From contig NZ_CP036273.1 of the NCBI RefSeq assembly GCF_007747215.1, positions 5,378,322 through 5,442,321 on the forward strand: DNA of 64,000 bases, written 5' to 3'. The notes beneath the pieces are model-generated. The model saw nothing but the letters and a program-made list of their open reading frames with translations. It did no database searches and was not told the origin of the DNA. Shown here in pieces: positions 25,440 to 34,485 of this stretch. This DNA is from Urbifossiella limnaea (GTDB lineage: Bacteria; Planctomycetota; Planctomycetia; Gemmatales; Gemmataceae). The number at the start of each line of letters is the position of its first letter. Within the stretch, counting starts at the first letter, position 1. Both the position numbers and the translations under genes were made by a program.

Positions 25440-28400
25440 ATGAATTGGATGCGCGAACCCGACACGGAACCGATCCCGGGGTACCGGCTCGTCGAGCCGA
25501 TCGGCACCGGCGGGTTCGGCGAGGTGTGGAAGTGCGTCGCCCCCGGCGGCATCCACAAGGCCATCAAGTTCGTCTACGGCAACCTCAACTCGCTCGACGG
25601 CGACGACGCGCGCGCCCTCCAGGAGATGAAGGCGCTCGAGCGCGTGAAGGAAGCCCGCCACCCGTTCCTGCTGTCGATCGAGCAGATCCGCGAGATCGGC
25701 GGCGAGCTCCTGATCGTGATGGAGTTGGCCGACAAGAACCTGCACGACGTCCTCTGCGAGTACCAGGCGGCGGGCCGCCCCGGCATCCCGCGGGACGTGC
25801 TCCTCGGCTACCTGGACGACGCCGCGGTCGGCCTCGACCACCTCATCGAGAAGCACGCCCTGCAACACCTCGACGTGAAGCCGCGGAACCTGTTCACCGT
25901 CGCGGACCGCGTCAAGGTCGCCGACTTCGGTCTGGTCAAGCAGCTCGAGCGCTCCAGCAGTTCCGGCCTCATGGGCGGCGTCACGCCCGTGTACGCCGCG
26001 CCCGAGACGTTCTCGAACAAGGTGAGCCGGCACTCCGACCAGTACAGCCTCGCGATCGTCTACTGTGAGCTGATTTCGGGGAAGAAGCCGTTCAACGGGA
26101 AGAACATCCGGCAGCTCGCGCTCCAGCACATGACCGAGGCGCCGGACCTGTCGATCATCCCGGAGTGCGACCGGCCGGCGGTGGCGCGGGCGCTCGCCAA
26201 GAACGCCGACGAGCGCTTCCCGAACTGCGCGTCGTTCATCCGCGCCCTCTCGGGCGTGGTCCGCAGCGGCGACAGCAGCGGCGGCACCGGCCCGGCCGTC
26301 GCCGACCCGGCCGCGTGGGCGAAGGCCCGCAAGACGGCCCACGACGTGGACTTGACCCCGCGGGCGCCGAGCCGCGGCGGCGCCGCCGTGATGGAACGGC
26401 CGGCGAGGAAGTCCGCCCCGGTCGTGGAGATCGACGAGGACCACCTGCTGGCCTCGTCGATGCCGCTGAAGGAAGTCGGCGTCCTCCGGCCGACGGTGCT
26501 CATCGGCGTCGGCAGTTTCGGCCGCCGGGCGCTGCAGGAGATCCGCTGCCGCCTCATCGACCGCCTCGGCGACGTGGCCCAGGTACCGGCGTTCCGCTTC
26601 CTGTACGTCGACTGCGACCCCGACGCCGCCGCGAAGGCCGTGGCGGCGCCGCCGGACGTGGCGCTGTCGCCGGACGAAGTCTTCCCCGTGCCGCTCCAGC
26701 CGGTGACCGGCTACCGCCGCCGGCAGCTCGACCAGATCCTCGACTGGCTGCCGCGCGAGAAGCTCTACGCCATCCCGCGGACGCTCCAGGTCGGCGGCCA
26801 GCGGGCGCTCGGCCGGCTCGCCTTCTGCGACAACTACCTCCGCTTCGTCACCCGGATGCGGCGCGAGCTCCAGATCGCCACGCACCCCGAGTCGCTGACG
26901 CAGTCCGCCGACCAGACCGGCCTGCTGGCCCGCGACGGGGCGCCGCGGGTGTACGTGTTCGCCAGCGGCACCGGCGGCTCGGGCGGGATGCTGCCCGACC
27001 TCGGTTACGCCGTCCGCCGCGTACTGGCGCGGATGAACACCCCCGACGCCCCGGTCACGGCGTTCGTGTACGCCGCGGCCCCGACCGACCCCGGCAGCCC
27101 CGACCACGAGCTCGCCAACGTCCACGCCACGCTCACCGAGTTGAACCACTTCGCCGACCCCGAGGTGTCGTTCGTGGCCCACTACGGCGGGCCCGAGGGG
27201 CCGAAGGTGGAAGGGACCGGCCTGCCTTTCTCGGCGACGTACCTGCTGCCGATGGCCGAGCGCACCGGGCAGGCGTTCCGCGACTGCGTCTCGCACCTGG
27301 CCGGGTACGTCAGTCACGACCTGACGACGCCGCTGGGGGCCGCCCTGGAGAAGGTGCGGGCCGCGCCGCAGCCGTTCGGCCGCACGCCGTTCCGCGGCTT
27401 CGGCACGTACGGGGTGTGGTTCCCGCGCGGCCTCCTCCTCCGCACCGCGGCCTCGAAGATTTGTCTGCGGCTGCTCCGCACGTGGGGCGCGGACGTTCAC
27501 CCGGCCGACCCGGTGAAGATCGACCTGGCCGTGACGCAGGTGATGGGCGACCCGAGGCTGCGCCCCGAGGCGGTGCAGTTGCAGCTCGACGAGGCCGCCC
27601 CGCGCGGCCCCGAGGGCCCGCCGGCCGACCAGATCGAGCGCTGGCTGCACGGCCTCGAAGGGCAGATCGAGGCCGCCGCCCGCCGCGCGGAAGCCGGCAA
27701 ATGGGCCGGCGGGGCGTGGGAGCAGGCCCGCGAGTTCATCGGCGTCCGGCCCGCGTCCGACGCGGACAGCACCGTCCGCCGCGGCCGGCTGAGCAGGTCG
27801 CTGGACGAGGCCGTCCGCCGTGTGGCCGAGGCGTGGGGCAACGAGTTCGCCGAGCAGACCCGCACGCTGGAAGAGTACCCCGGCAACCGGCTCGCGTCGG
27901 TCGAGGCGGCGCTGAAGCGGCTCGTCGGCCTGTGCGACGACGCGGCCGCGGCGGTGGACAAGAAGCTCAACACGTTCGGCCTGAAGGTGCGGCAGTCCCG
28001 CGCCGACGTGCAGTCCGCGATGGACGCCTGCAAGGCCGGCAGCGGCGCGTTCAGCTTCTTCGGCGGCCGCGGCAACCGCAGCATGCGGCACTTCCTCGAA
28101 CAGCTCCGCGGCTACGCCCGACTGCGGTTGCAGGAGGACATGCACGACGCCACCGGCCGGTTCTACCGCGCCCTCCGCGGCCAGGTGGAGGCGCGGCTGC
28201 GGACGCTCGCGTACTGCCGGTCGCGGCTGGACCACCTCGTCGCCACGATGGAGTCGCCGCTGGCGCACCTGCCGGCGGCGGGCGACACGCCCGTGGCCAT
28301 GCCCGAGGAGTCGCTCCAGCAGACGATCCACCCGACGAACACCCTCCAGGTCGTCCTGCCGAGCGGCGACAACCACATCGACCGCTCCGCCGGCCGGGTC

Positions 28401-28961
28401 GTGAAGTCGCTCAAGCCGAGCGACCTGCTCCGGCTCGAACACGCGCTGCAGAAGCTCGTGCTGGAGCCGCGGCGGGGGCTGCTGAGCCTGTGCGGCATCA
28501 ACGCCGACCTGAGCCGCACGCTGCTGGCGCCGATGATCGAGCAGACGACCGCGTTCCTCAGCGACCTGCTGCCGGTGACGGACGTGACGGAGGTGGAGGT
28601 ATCGGCGTGCCGCGCCCGCAACGTGGACGCGGCCGACCGGGTGCGCGACTACCACGACAAGGCCCACCCGCCGGCCGAGAGCGCGGCCGAGCAGCGGACG
28701 TTCGTGATCGTACCGGACAGCGAGGCGGGCAAGTCGTTCGCCGAGACGGTGCGGCGGGCGGTGAGCGCGGCCCAGACGATTCCGGTGTCCGGCTCGGCGA
28801 CGGACCTGATGTTCTGCCGCGAGCAGGCGTGCCTGAAGCCCGCCGAGCTGGCGGGGATGCTGTCGGGCTGCCTGCATGCGTACTACCAGGCCGTGGCCAG
28901 CCCGCACACGAACCCGCACGCCCGGTTCGACGTGACCGACTGGATGCCGATCGGGGAGTAG
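25440..28961 (+). CDS. Ser/Thr kinase fused to tubulin-like domain, full length
   Basis: A 1173-residue protein. Kinase (about 14-275): glycine loop GTGGFGEVW, Lys in HKAIKF, catalytic loop HLDVKPRN, DFG, and VYAAPE, all intact, so it should be active. The linker is about 280-340. Tubulin-like part: T1-type loop LIGVGSFGRR (about 352), strand FLYVDCDPD, T4-type loop ASGTGGSGG (about 507-515). The helical C-terminal region runs to residue 1173. The ATG at 25440 has a weak ribosome-binding site; TTGGAC at 25350-25355 could be a -35. It ends 1 base from the convergent gene 28963-29184. Inferred: a nucleotide-binding, possibly filament-forming protein joined to a signalling kinase. Paralogue of the gene at 1-3054. 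Confidence 0.92.
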   Translation: MNWMREPDTEPIPGYRLVEPIGTGGFGEVWKCVAPGGIHKAIKFVYGNLNSLDGDDARALQEMKALERVKEARHPFLLSIEQIREIGGELLIVMELADKNLHDVLCEYQAAGRPGIPRDVLLGYLDDAAVGLDHLIEKHALQHLDVKPRNLFTVADRVKVADFGLVKQLERSSSSGLMGGVTPVYAAPETFSNKVSRHSDQYSLAIVYCELISGKKPFNGKNIRQLALQHMTEAPDLSIIPECDRPAVARALAKNADERFPNCASFIRALSGVVRSGDSSGGTGPAVADPAAWAKARKTAHDVDLTPRAPSRGGAAVMERPARKSAPVVEIDEDHLLASSMPLKEVGVLRPTVLIGVGSFGRRALQEIRCRLIDRLGDVAQVPAFRFLYVDCDPDAAAKAVAAPPDVALSPDEVFPVPLQPVTGYRRRQLDQILDWLPREKLYAIPRTLQVGGQRALGRLAFCDNYLRFVTRMRRELQIATHPESLTQSADQTGLLARDGAPRVYVFASGTGGSGGMLPDLGYAVRRVLARMNTPDAPVTAFVYAAAPTDPGSPDHELANVHATLTELNHFADPEVSFVAHYGGPEGPKVEGTGLPFSATYLLPMAERTGQAFRDCVSHLAGYVSHDLTTPLGAALEKVRAAPQPFGRTPFRGFGTYGVWFPRGLLLRTAASKICLRLLRTWGADVHPADPVKIDLAVTQVMGDPRLRPEAVQLQLDEAAPRGPEGPPADQIERWLHGLEGQIEAAARRAEAGKWAGGAWEQAREFIGVRPASDADSTVRRGRLSRSLDEAVRRVAEAWGNEFAEQTRTLEEYPGNRLASVEAALKRLVGLCDDAAAAVDKKLNTFGLKVRQSRADVQSAMDACKAGSGAFSFFGGRGNRSMRHFLEQLRGYARLRLQEDMHDATGRFYRALRGQVEARLRTLAYCRSRLDHLVATMESPLAHLPAAGDTPVAMPEESLQQTIHPTNTLQVVLPSGDNHIDRSAGRVVKSLKPSDLLRLEHALQKLVLEPRRGLLSLCGINADLSRTLLAPMIEQTTAFLSDLLPVTDVTEVEVSACRARNVDAADRVRDYHDKAHPPAESAAEQRTFVIVPDSEAGKSFAETVRRAVSAAQTIPVSGSATDLMFCREQACLKPAELAGMLSGCLHAYYQAVASPHTNPHARFDVTDWMPIGE

Positions 28962-28962
28962 G

Positions 28963-29184
28963 TCACCGCCGCCGGTCGAGGGCGACGGCGGCGGCGACGC
29001 CGGCGAGCCCGCCGAACGTGCCGCCCATCATCACCGCCACCGGGACGACGAGCCCGTCCCCCAGCACCCGCCTCCCGTCTGACTTCGCGCCCGCGAGGTA
29101 CGCCGCCCCGCCCGCCGCAGCAGCTCCGAGGCCAACGCCGGCGGCGATGACGGCGTAGTAGGTGCGGGCCCGGAGGCGGGTCAT
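28963..29184 (-). CDS. Small membrane protein, 73 residues
   Basis: Two hydrophobic segments (YYAVIAAGVGLGAAAAGGAA and VVPVAVMMGGTFGGLAGVAA) separated by a short polar loop, ending in basic residues DRRR. Its ATG overlaps the stop of the large upstream membrane-protein gene as ATGA, a strong sign of translational coupling and joint function. No family is recognised. Confidence 0.65.
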   Translation of the reverse strand: MTRLRARTYYAVIAAGVGLGAAAAGGAAYLAGAKSDGRRVLGDGLVVPVAVMMGGTFGGLAGVAAAVALDRRR

Positions 29185-32100
29185 CGTGCGTCCGCCTTCG
29201 GCTCCCACCGCGCCACCCAGTCGGCCCACGGGTACGGCCGCACGAGCTCGCCGAGCGGCCCCGCCGGGATCGCCTCCGGCGTGCGGTCGTGCTCGCCGAG
29301 CCGCGCCGCGGCGCCCATGTCGAACAGCCCGCGCAGCGCCGCCAGCAGCGCCGCCCGCTCCCGCTCGCCCAGCGCCGACGTCCACCCGGTCGCGGCGAGT
29401 TCGGCGGTGATCACCCCGTCGCGGTTCTCGAACGCCACCGCCACCGTGCCCTCCAGCCCCGGAGCCTGGAGTTCGATCACCACCCGCTGCGCCCCGAACC
29501 GCACGGCCGACACCGCCACCGCGCGACCGCCCCAGTCGGCGCTCGCGAGCAGCACGCCGACGAGCTCGCGCTCGGCGAACCGGCGGACGCCCTCGGCCGC
29601 GTGCTCGAGGTCGTGGTGCAGCCGGGCCTCGCGGTCGTGGTCGTGCCTGCGGCGGGCGGCCCGCAGCTTGCGGTACAGCTTCGGCACCGTGCCCGAGTGG
29701 AAGCCCGGCCGCAGCAGGCCGCGCACCGACTCGCCGTGCGAGCCCACCAGCACCGGCCGCAGCCGCTCCGGGCGGTTGGCCCGGTACAGCCGCCAGTTCT
29801 CCTTCAGCTCCCACGCGATGAACCCGAAGATGCCGGGGCAGCCGTTGATGACGAAGGCGGCCAGCCCGCCGCCGTACACCTCCGCCTTCCCGGCCTCGAC
29901 GCCGAGCGCCACCAGCTTGCCGTCGAGGAACTCGGCGAACTCGGGCAGGAACGGCCAGATCACCTTGTGCGACACGGTGACCACCGGGAAGTGCTTCAGC
30001 GGGTTCACCTGCGGCTCGAACAGGAGGTAGAACACGAACCGCGTCACGTAGGCGACCGGGAACCACAGCAGGCCGAACGCCGCCTTCCACACGAGCGTCC
30101 CCTTCGAGTCGCCGCCGCGGTAGCGGAGCCACTCGTCCACGGCGTACAGCTGCCGCTCCACCCAGTTCGCCAGCCGGCGGAACGCCTCGAGGATCGCCCC
30201 CAGGATGCCGGGCAGCATCTCGACGCGGACGACGCGCCACCAGTCCGCGAGGCGCTCGGCCAGGCGCTCCTGCAGCAGCCAGCCCCACGACGTGTTGAAG
30301 AACACGACCGCCAGCGCGAACACGAACAGCCCCCAGCGCAGCAGCCGGCCCGGGCTCGCGCCGAGGAGCACGAGGACGACCAGCACGACGGCGGTGAACG
30401 ACACCGCGCCGGACATGTGCCGGTTGAACAGCCGCACCGGCCCGCTGTACCGCACGGCGCGGACCGCCTCCGACCGCAGCGCCATCCGCGGCACCTCCCA
30501 CAGGACGAACCGCACCGCCCGGCCGAGCGCGCGCAGCACCGCGAACACGGCCCGGCGGAACGGCGGCACGTAGAAGACGAGCAGCAGGAAGACGCCGCAG
30601 CAGAACACCGACGGCACCGACGTGACGCCGTGGTGCGCTTCCGGCGCCCCGGTCTTCGCCGACGACGTGACCGTCTGCTTGCCGAGGCTGATGGCCGCCT
30701 GCGGGTTGAGAACGACCCACCCGTCCTCGTCCAGGGCGAAGGTGTCGTCGGCCGGCACCGCGGCCTCCGGCTCCGGCTTCGGCTTCCCGGCGAACGACCT
30801 GGCGACGAACCGGCCCGCGCTGCCGCCGAGGTGCGTCACCTCGTCCACCATCATGAGCGCGAGGTACGCGGCGAGGAACGGCGCGAGCACGTACAGCGTG
30901 AGGAGGCGGCCCCACGGCGTGCCGAAGAACACGGCACTGAGGCGCTGCAGCAGCCGCAGGTAGAACTCGCCGCGGCGGTAGACGCCGTCCAGGTCGTGGG
31001 CCAGCCGGGTGTCGGCGCGGAGGAGCGGGTCGCCGAACAGCAGCTCGCCGGGGCCGGCCAGGTCGGGCATCTTGAGCTGGTTGCGGGCCACCGTGTCGCG
31101 CAAGTCGCCGAGGCGGAAGAACCCGCGCTCGCACGCCCGGTCCAGCAGCTCCGCCACCACCTTCTCGCGGGCCACCTCCTCGACGCGGCTCGCCGGCACG
31201 AACCCACTGGCCCCCAGCGCCTCGCGCACGACCGGCGCCAGGTCGTGGCGGACGTGGTGCTCCAGCCGGTGCAACTCGTGGTGGAACAGCCGGTCGAGCC
31301 GCAGGTGCTCGCGCGGCGGGAGGCCGGCGCGGACGAGCTGCCCGTACGCGGCGCGGAGGCGCACCAGCAGCATCACGCCGCGGGCGTGCGGCAGCGGCCG
31401 CTTCACGGGCCGGCGGCCGAACGTGCGCAGGTACTCGGCCAGGTCCACCGCGAACACCTCGCGGCCGAGGTCGGCGGGGATCGTTTGCAGCTCGTAGAGG
31501 CACCGCGCGGCCCGCGACCAGTTCGCCCGCGCGGCCGGCGCCAGCAGCGGCAGCAGCGCCTGCCGCCACTCGCGGCGGGTGTCGTCGTCCCAGTGGAGGA
31601 CGTGGCCGAGCGCCTCGACCAGTTGGCCGATCGTGGCCTGCGCCGCCTGCCGCGCCGGCTCGCCGTCGCCGGCCGCGGCGGCCTGCGTGCGCAGCACCGC
31701 GGCGCGGACCAGGTTCCCCTTCCCCTCGGCGTCCTGAGCGCGTGCCAACAGCGACGAACGTTCGCCGACCGCGGACGGCGCTGGTTCCGTCGGCTCGCCG
31801 GACTCGGCCCACGTCGCGGCGGGGTCGTCGGGGACGTGGGCGTCGGCGGCGCCGGCCGGGCGCGTCTTCGGCAGCAGCTCCCGGAACGGCACGTCCGTCT
31901 GGAGCACGGCCAGCACGTCGGCCGGCGGCGGGAGGGACGGGAAGAACTCGTCCAGCGACTCGGGGGCGAAGGCGTGCAGGTCGAGGTACGTCGCCGCGAA
32001 GGCCCGGTAAACGCCGGCCGCGGTCTCCTCGTGGTCCGCGAGGTGGTCCGTTTCCAGCACGTACTCGATTTCCCGCGCCGCGACCGCGCCGAGCCGATGG

Positions 32101-32480
32101 AGCCGGTCGCGGCAGCGGCCGACGGTCAACGCGTCCTTCATCAATTTGGCGTCGATCGCGGCCCGGACGGCGCCCTGGTACAGGAGGCGCCAGTAGTGAC
32201 GGAGCAGGTCCGGCGGGGAGTAGTGGTGCCAGCCGCGGTCGTCGGGCGGGGTGAGGAGGAGGAGCCGCGGTTCGGTGCCGGCGAGGGTGTCGGGGAGGAA
32301 CACGTCGGCGGCGATGGCGTCCTGGCGGTCGATCCACAGCGGCAAGTCGGGGTTCGGCGGCAGGGCGAACCCGTGGTCGCGGAGGTACATGAGCACCTTC
32401 CGCAGCTTCCGCTCGGACACCAGCCGCGCCGCCGGCTCGACGGCCCGGAGGGCGGCTTCCAGGTCGGGGGGTACGCTCAC
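29181..32480 (-). CDS. Large multi-pass membrane protein of unknown function
   Basis: A 1099-residue protein. The soluble N-terminal half (about 1-500) is helical and Arg/Leu-rich. Hydrophobic segments lie near 523-546, 622-641, 692-735 (two) and 800-822, followed by a cytoplasmic-type C-terminal region of about 270 residues. No named domain is recognised. The GTG at 32478-32480 has GGAG six bases upstream; a TTG at 32537 would add 19 residues. It is coupled by ATGA to the small membrane protein and meets the kinase-tubulin gene tail to tail, so a functional link to that system is possible but unproven. Confidence 0.75.
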   Translation of the reverse strand: MSVPPDLEAALRAVEPAARLVSERKLRKVLMYLRDHGFALPPNPDLPLWIDRQDAIAADVFLPDTLAGTEPRLLLLTPPDDRGWHHYSPPDLLRHYWRLLYQGAVRAAIDAKLMKDALTVGRCRDRLHRLGAVAAREIEYVLETDHLADHEETAAGVYRAFAATYLDLHAFAPESLDEFFPSLPPPADVLAVLQTDVPFRELLPKTRPAGAADAHVPDDPAATWAESGEPTEPAPSAVGERSSLLARAQDAEGKGNLVRAAVLRTQAAAAGDGEPARQAAQATIGQLVEALGHVLHWDDDTRREWRQALLPLLAPAARANWSRAARCLYELQTIPADLGREVFAVDLAEYLRTFGRRPVKRPLPHARGVMLLVRLRAAYGQLVRAGLPPREHLRLDRLFHHELHRLEHHVRHDLAPVVREALGASGFVPASRVEEVAREKVVAELLDRACERGFFRLGDLRDTVARNQLKMPDLAGPGELLFGDPLLRADTRLAHDLDGVYRRGEFYLRLLQRLSAVFFGTPWGRLLTLYVLAPFLAAYLALMMVDEVTHLGGSAGRFVARSFAGKPKPEPEAAVPADDTFALDEDGWVVLNPQAAISLGKQTVTSSAKTGAPEAHHGVTSVPSVFCCGVFLLLVFYVPPFRRAVFAVLRALGRAVRFVLWEVPRMALRSEAVRAVRYSGPVRLFNRHMSGAVSFTAVVLVVLVLLGASPGRLLRWGLFVFALAVVFFNTSWGWLLQERLAERLADWWRVVRVEMLPGILGAILEAFRRLANWVERQLYAVDEWLRYRGGDSKGTLVWKAAFGLLWFPVAYVTRFVFYLLFEPQVNPLKHFPVVTVSHKVIWPFLPEFAEFLDGKLVALGVEAGKAEVYGGGLAAFVINGCPGIFGFIAWELKENWRLYRANRPERLRPVLVGSHGESVRGLLRPGFHSGTVPKLYRKLRAARRRHDHDREARLHHDLEHAAEGVRRFAERELVGVLLASADWGGRAVAVSAVRFGAQRVVIELQAPGLEGTVAVAFENRDGVITAELAATGWTSALGERERAALLAALRGLFDMGAAARLGEHDRTPEAIPAGPLGELVRPYPWADWVARWEPKADAR

Positions 32481-32562
32481 GCGGCGCTCCGGCGGACGGG
32501 GGTACGGGAATCTTCCGGTTTCGCGGGGGCGGGTCAACCCCGCCCCGCCGGCGCCGATGCGC

Positions 32563-32568
32563 TACAAT
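32563..32568 (+). promoter_or_regulatory. Putative -10 element (TACAAT)
   Basis: GCTACAAT lies 32 bases before the ATG of the first aspartyl protease-PDZ gene; no -35 is visible. Confidence 0.35.
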
Positions 32569-32599
32569 AGCGGCAGTGCTCACCCGAGGACCGACCCGC

Positions 32600-33466
32600 A
32601 TGAGACGCTTTCTCGCACCCCCGGCGTTCCTCGCCGGGGTCCTGCTCGTGTTGTCCGCCGCGCCCGCCGCCGACCCCGCGCCCGCGACGGCGGCGGCGAA
32701 GGGGAAGCGCGTCGAAATCCCCTACCGGCTCACCGACACCAAGCACGTCATGGTGCGGGTGAAGATCAACGGGAAGGGGCCGTTCAACCTCATCCTCGAC
32801 ACCGGCGCCCCGGCCGTGTTCGTCACCAAGGCCGTCGCCAAGAAGGCCGGGGTGCCGGTCACCGAGAAGGGGCTGTCCGAGTTCGACAAGTTCGAAATCG
32901 AGGGCGGGCTCGTCGTGCCCGGGGCCAAGGGCCGCGTCGAAGACCTGTTCCAGCTCGACGGCATGAACGGCATGGGCCTCGCCGGCGTCGAGCTGCACGG
33001 CGTCGTCGGGTACAACGTGCTCGCCAAGTACCGCATCGAGTACGACTTCACCGCCGACCGGCTCGGGTTCGAGGAGATCCCCGGGTTCGAGCCGCCGGGG
33101 TTCGTCCGCATCAACGGCGGCAAGGGGAGCGGGCAGCTCGAAATGATGGGGCCGCTGATGAAGACGCTGGCGGCGCTCATGGGGATGAAGCCGAACTTCG
33201 ACGTGGCCCCGCGCGGGTTCGTCGGCGTCGAGTTCGACGACAAGGACGGCGTGGTCGTCACGAAGGTGCTGGCCGGGAGCCCGGCCGAGAAGGGCGGCGT
33301 GAAGACCGGCGACAAGCTCGTCGAGGTGCGGAACGTCGAGATCGAGACGAGCCGCAGCCTGGCCCGGGCGCTGGCCAAGGCCGGCGTCGGCCAGCGGCTC
33401 CGCGTGACCGTGAAGCGCGGCGGCGAAGACGTGGAACTGACCATCGACCTCGGGCGGGGGCTGTAA
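32600..33466 (+). CDS. Exported retropepsin-type aspartyl protease with PDZ domain, copy 1
   Basis: A 288-residue protein: signal peptide ending SAAPAA, then a single-domain aspartyl protease (VKINGKGPFNLILDTGAPAVFV, active-site DTG at about residues 73-75, and VVGYNVLAKYRIEYDF as the following hallmark), then a PDZ domain (about 200-285: GVVVTKVLAGSPAEKGGVKT, GDKLVEV). Family members are dimeric periplasmic proteases or peptide binders. It is followed after two bases by a paralogue with the same architecture. Confidence 0.85.
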   Translation: MRRFLAPPAFLAGVLLVLSAAPAADPAPATAAAKGKRVEIPYRLTDTKHVMVRVKINGKGPFNLILDTGAPAVFVTKAVAKKAGVPVTEKGLSEFDKFEIEGGLVVPGAKGRVEDLFQLDGMNGMGLAGVELHGVVGYNVLAKYRIEYDFTADRLGFEEIPGFEPPGFVRINGGKGSGQLEMMGPLMKTLAALMGMKPNFDVAPRGFVGVEFDDKDGVVVTKVLAGSPAEKGGVKTGDKLVEVRNVEIETSRSLARALAKAGVGQRLRVTVKRGGEDVELTIDLGRGL

Positions 33467-33468
33467 CC

Positions 33469-34317
33469 ATGCGCAACCTGATCGCACTCGCGCTGTTCGC
33501 CGCCGCGCCGGCCCTGGCCGTGTCGCAGGACCGCGTGCCGAACAAGACGCCCGGCTCCGGCGAGAAGGTGGTGGTGCCGTTCGAGCTGCTCGACAGCCGG
33601 CACATGGCCGTGATGGTGAAGCTCAACGGCAAGGGGCCGTACAGGCTGATCTTCGACACCGGCGCCCCGATGAACCTCATCAACAACCGCATCGCCAAGG
33701 AGTCCGGCGTCCTCGACCCGAAAAACAAGCAGGGGCCGGTCGGCCTGTTCGGCACGATGGGGCAGAAGAAGGTGGCGCTGCTCGAAGTCGGCCCGGCGAA
33801 GCTGGAGAACGCCACGGCGGTGGTGATGGACCACCCCACGGTGGCGGCCATCTCCGAGGCGCTGGGGCCGATCGACGGCATCGTCGGGTTCCCATTCTTC
33901 GCCCGGTACAAGGCGACGATCGACTACCAGAAGCGCGAGATGACGCTGGTGCCGAACGGCTACGTGCCGACGGACGCGATGGAGGCGCTGATGGGGAAGA
34001 TGATGGCGGCCCAGAGCGGCGACAAGGGGCCGCGGATCGTCGGCCCGGCGGCGCTGTTCGGGTTCGCGGTGGACAAGCCGAAGGGCGACGACGCGGCCGG
34101 CGTGGCGGTGACCGACGTGCTGAAGGACGGCGCCGCCGGCAAGGCGGGGCTGAAGGCCGGCGACCGGCTGCTGACGCTCGACGCCCGGTGGACGGACACG
34201 ATCGGCGACACGTACCTGGCGGCGAGCCTGGTGCGCGCCGGCCGCGACGTGGTGCTGGTGGTGGAGCGCGGCGGCAAGGAGGTGCGGCTGACCGTGCGCC
34301 CGGTCCGCGGGGTGTGA
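33469..34317 (+). CDS. Exported retropepsin-type aspartyl protease with PDZ domain, copy 2
   Basis: A 282-residue paralogue of the preceding gene: signal peptide MRNLIALALFAAAPALAVSQ, active-site strand VKLNGKGPYRLIFDTGAPMNL, IDGIVGFPFFARYKATIDY, and a C-terminal PDZ (AVTDVLKDGAAGKAGLKAGDRLLTL). The two-base gap and matching layout show a tandem duplication. DTG is intact in both, so both may be active. The sequences have diverged well outside the core, implying different targets. Confidence 0.85.
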   Translation: MRNLIALALFAAAPALAVSQDRVPNKTPGSGEKVVVPFELLDSRHMAVMVKLNGKGPYRLIFDTGAPMNLINNRIAKESGVLDPKNKQGPVGLFGTMGQKKVALLEVGPAKLENATAVVMDHPTVAAISEALGPIDGIVGFPFFARYKATIDYQKREMTLVPNGYVPTDAMEALMGKMMAAQSGDKGPRIVGPAALFGFAVDKPKGDDAAGVAVTDVLKDGAAGKAGLKAGDRLLTLDARWTDTIGDTYLAASLVRAGRDVVLVVERGGKEVRLTVRPVRGV

Positions 34318-34485
34318 GCAGGCAACCTGAATCTCCCTAGCGCCGAACTGCCCATACCTTTTGGTAACGAGAAGGCTCCCGCGCCCGGTTCAGGTTGGAA
34401 AGACGCAGTGAAGTAGTGCGAACCGGGTTGCAGGGCGCTCGGTTAGGTGATGAGTTGAGGTGAATCACGCCACACTCAGAAAATC

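Noticed and set aside
25380-28919. 1179-codon open frame antisense to the full kinase-tubulin gene
   Set aside because: Same cause: high third-position GC removes stops on the opposite strand. The product is low-complexity and matches no family.
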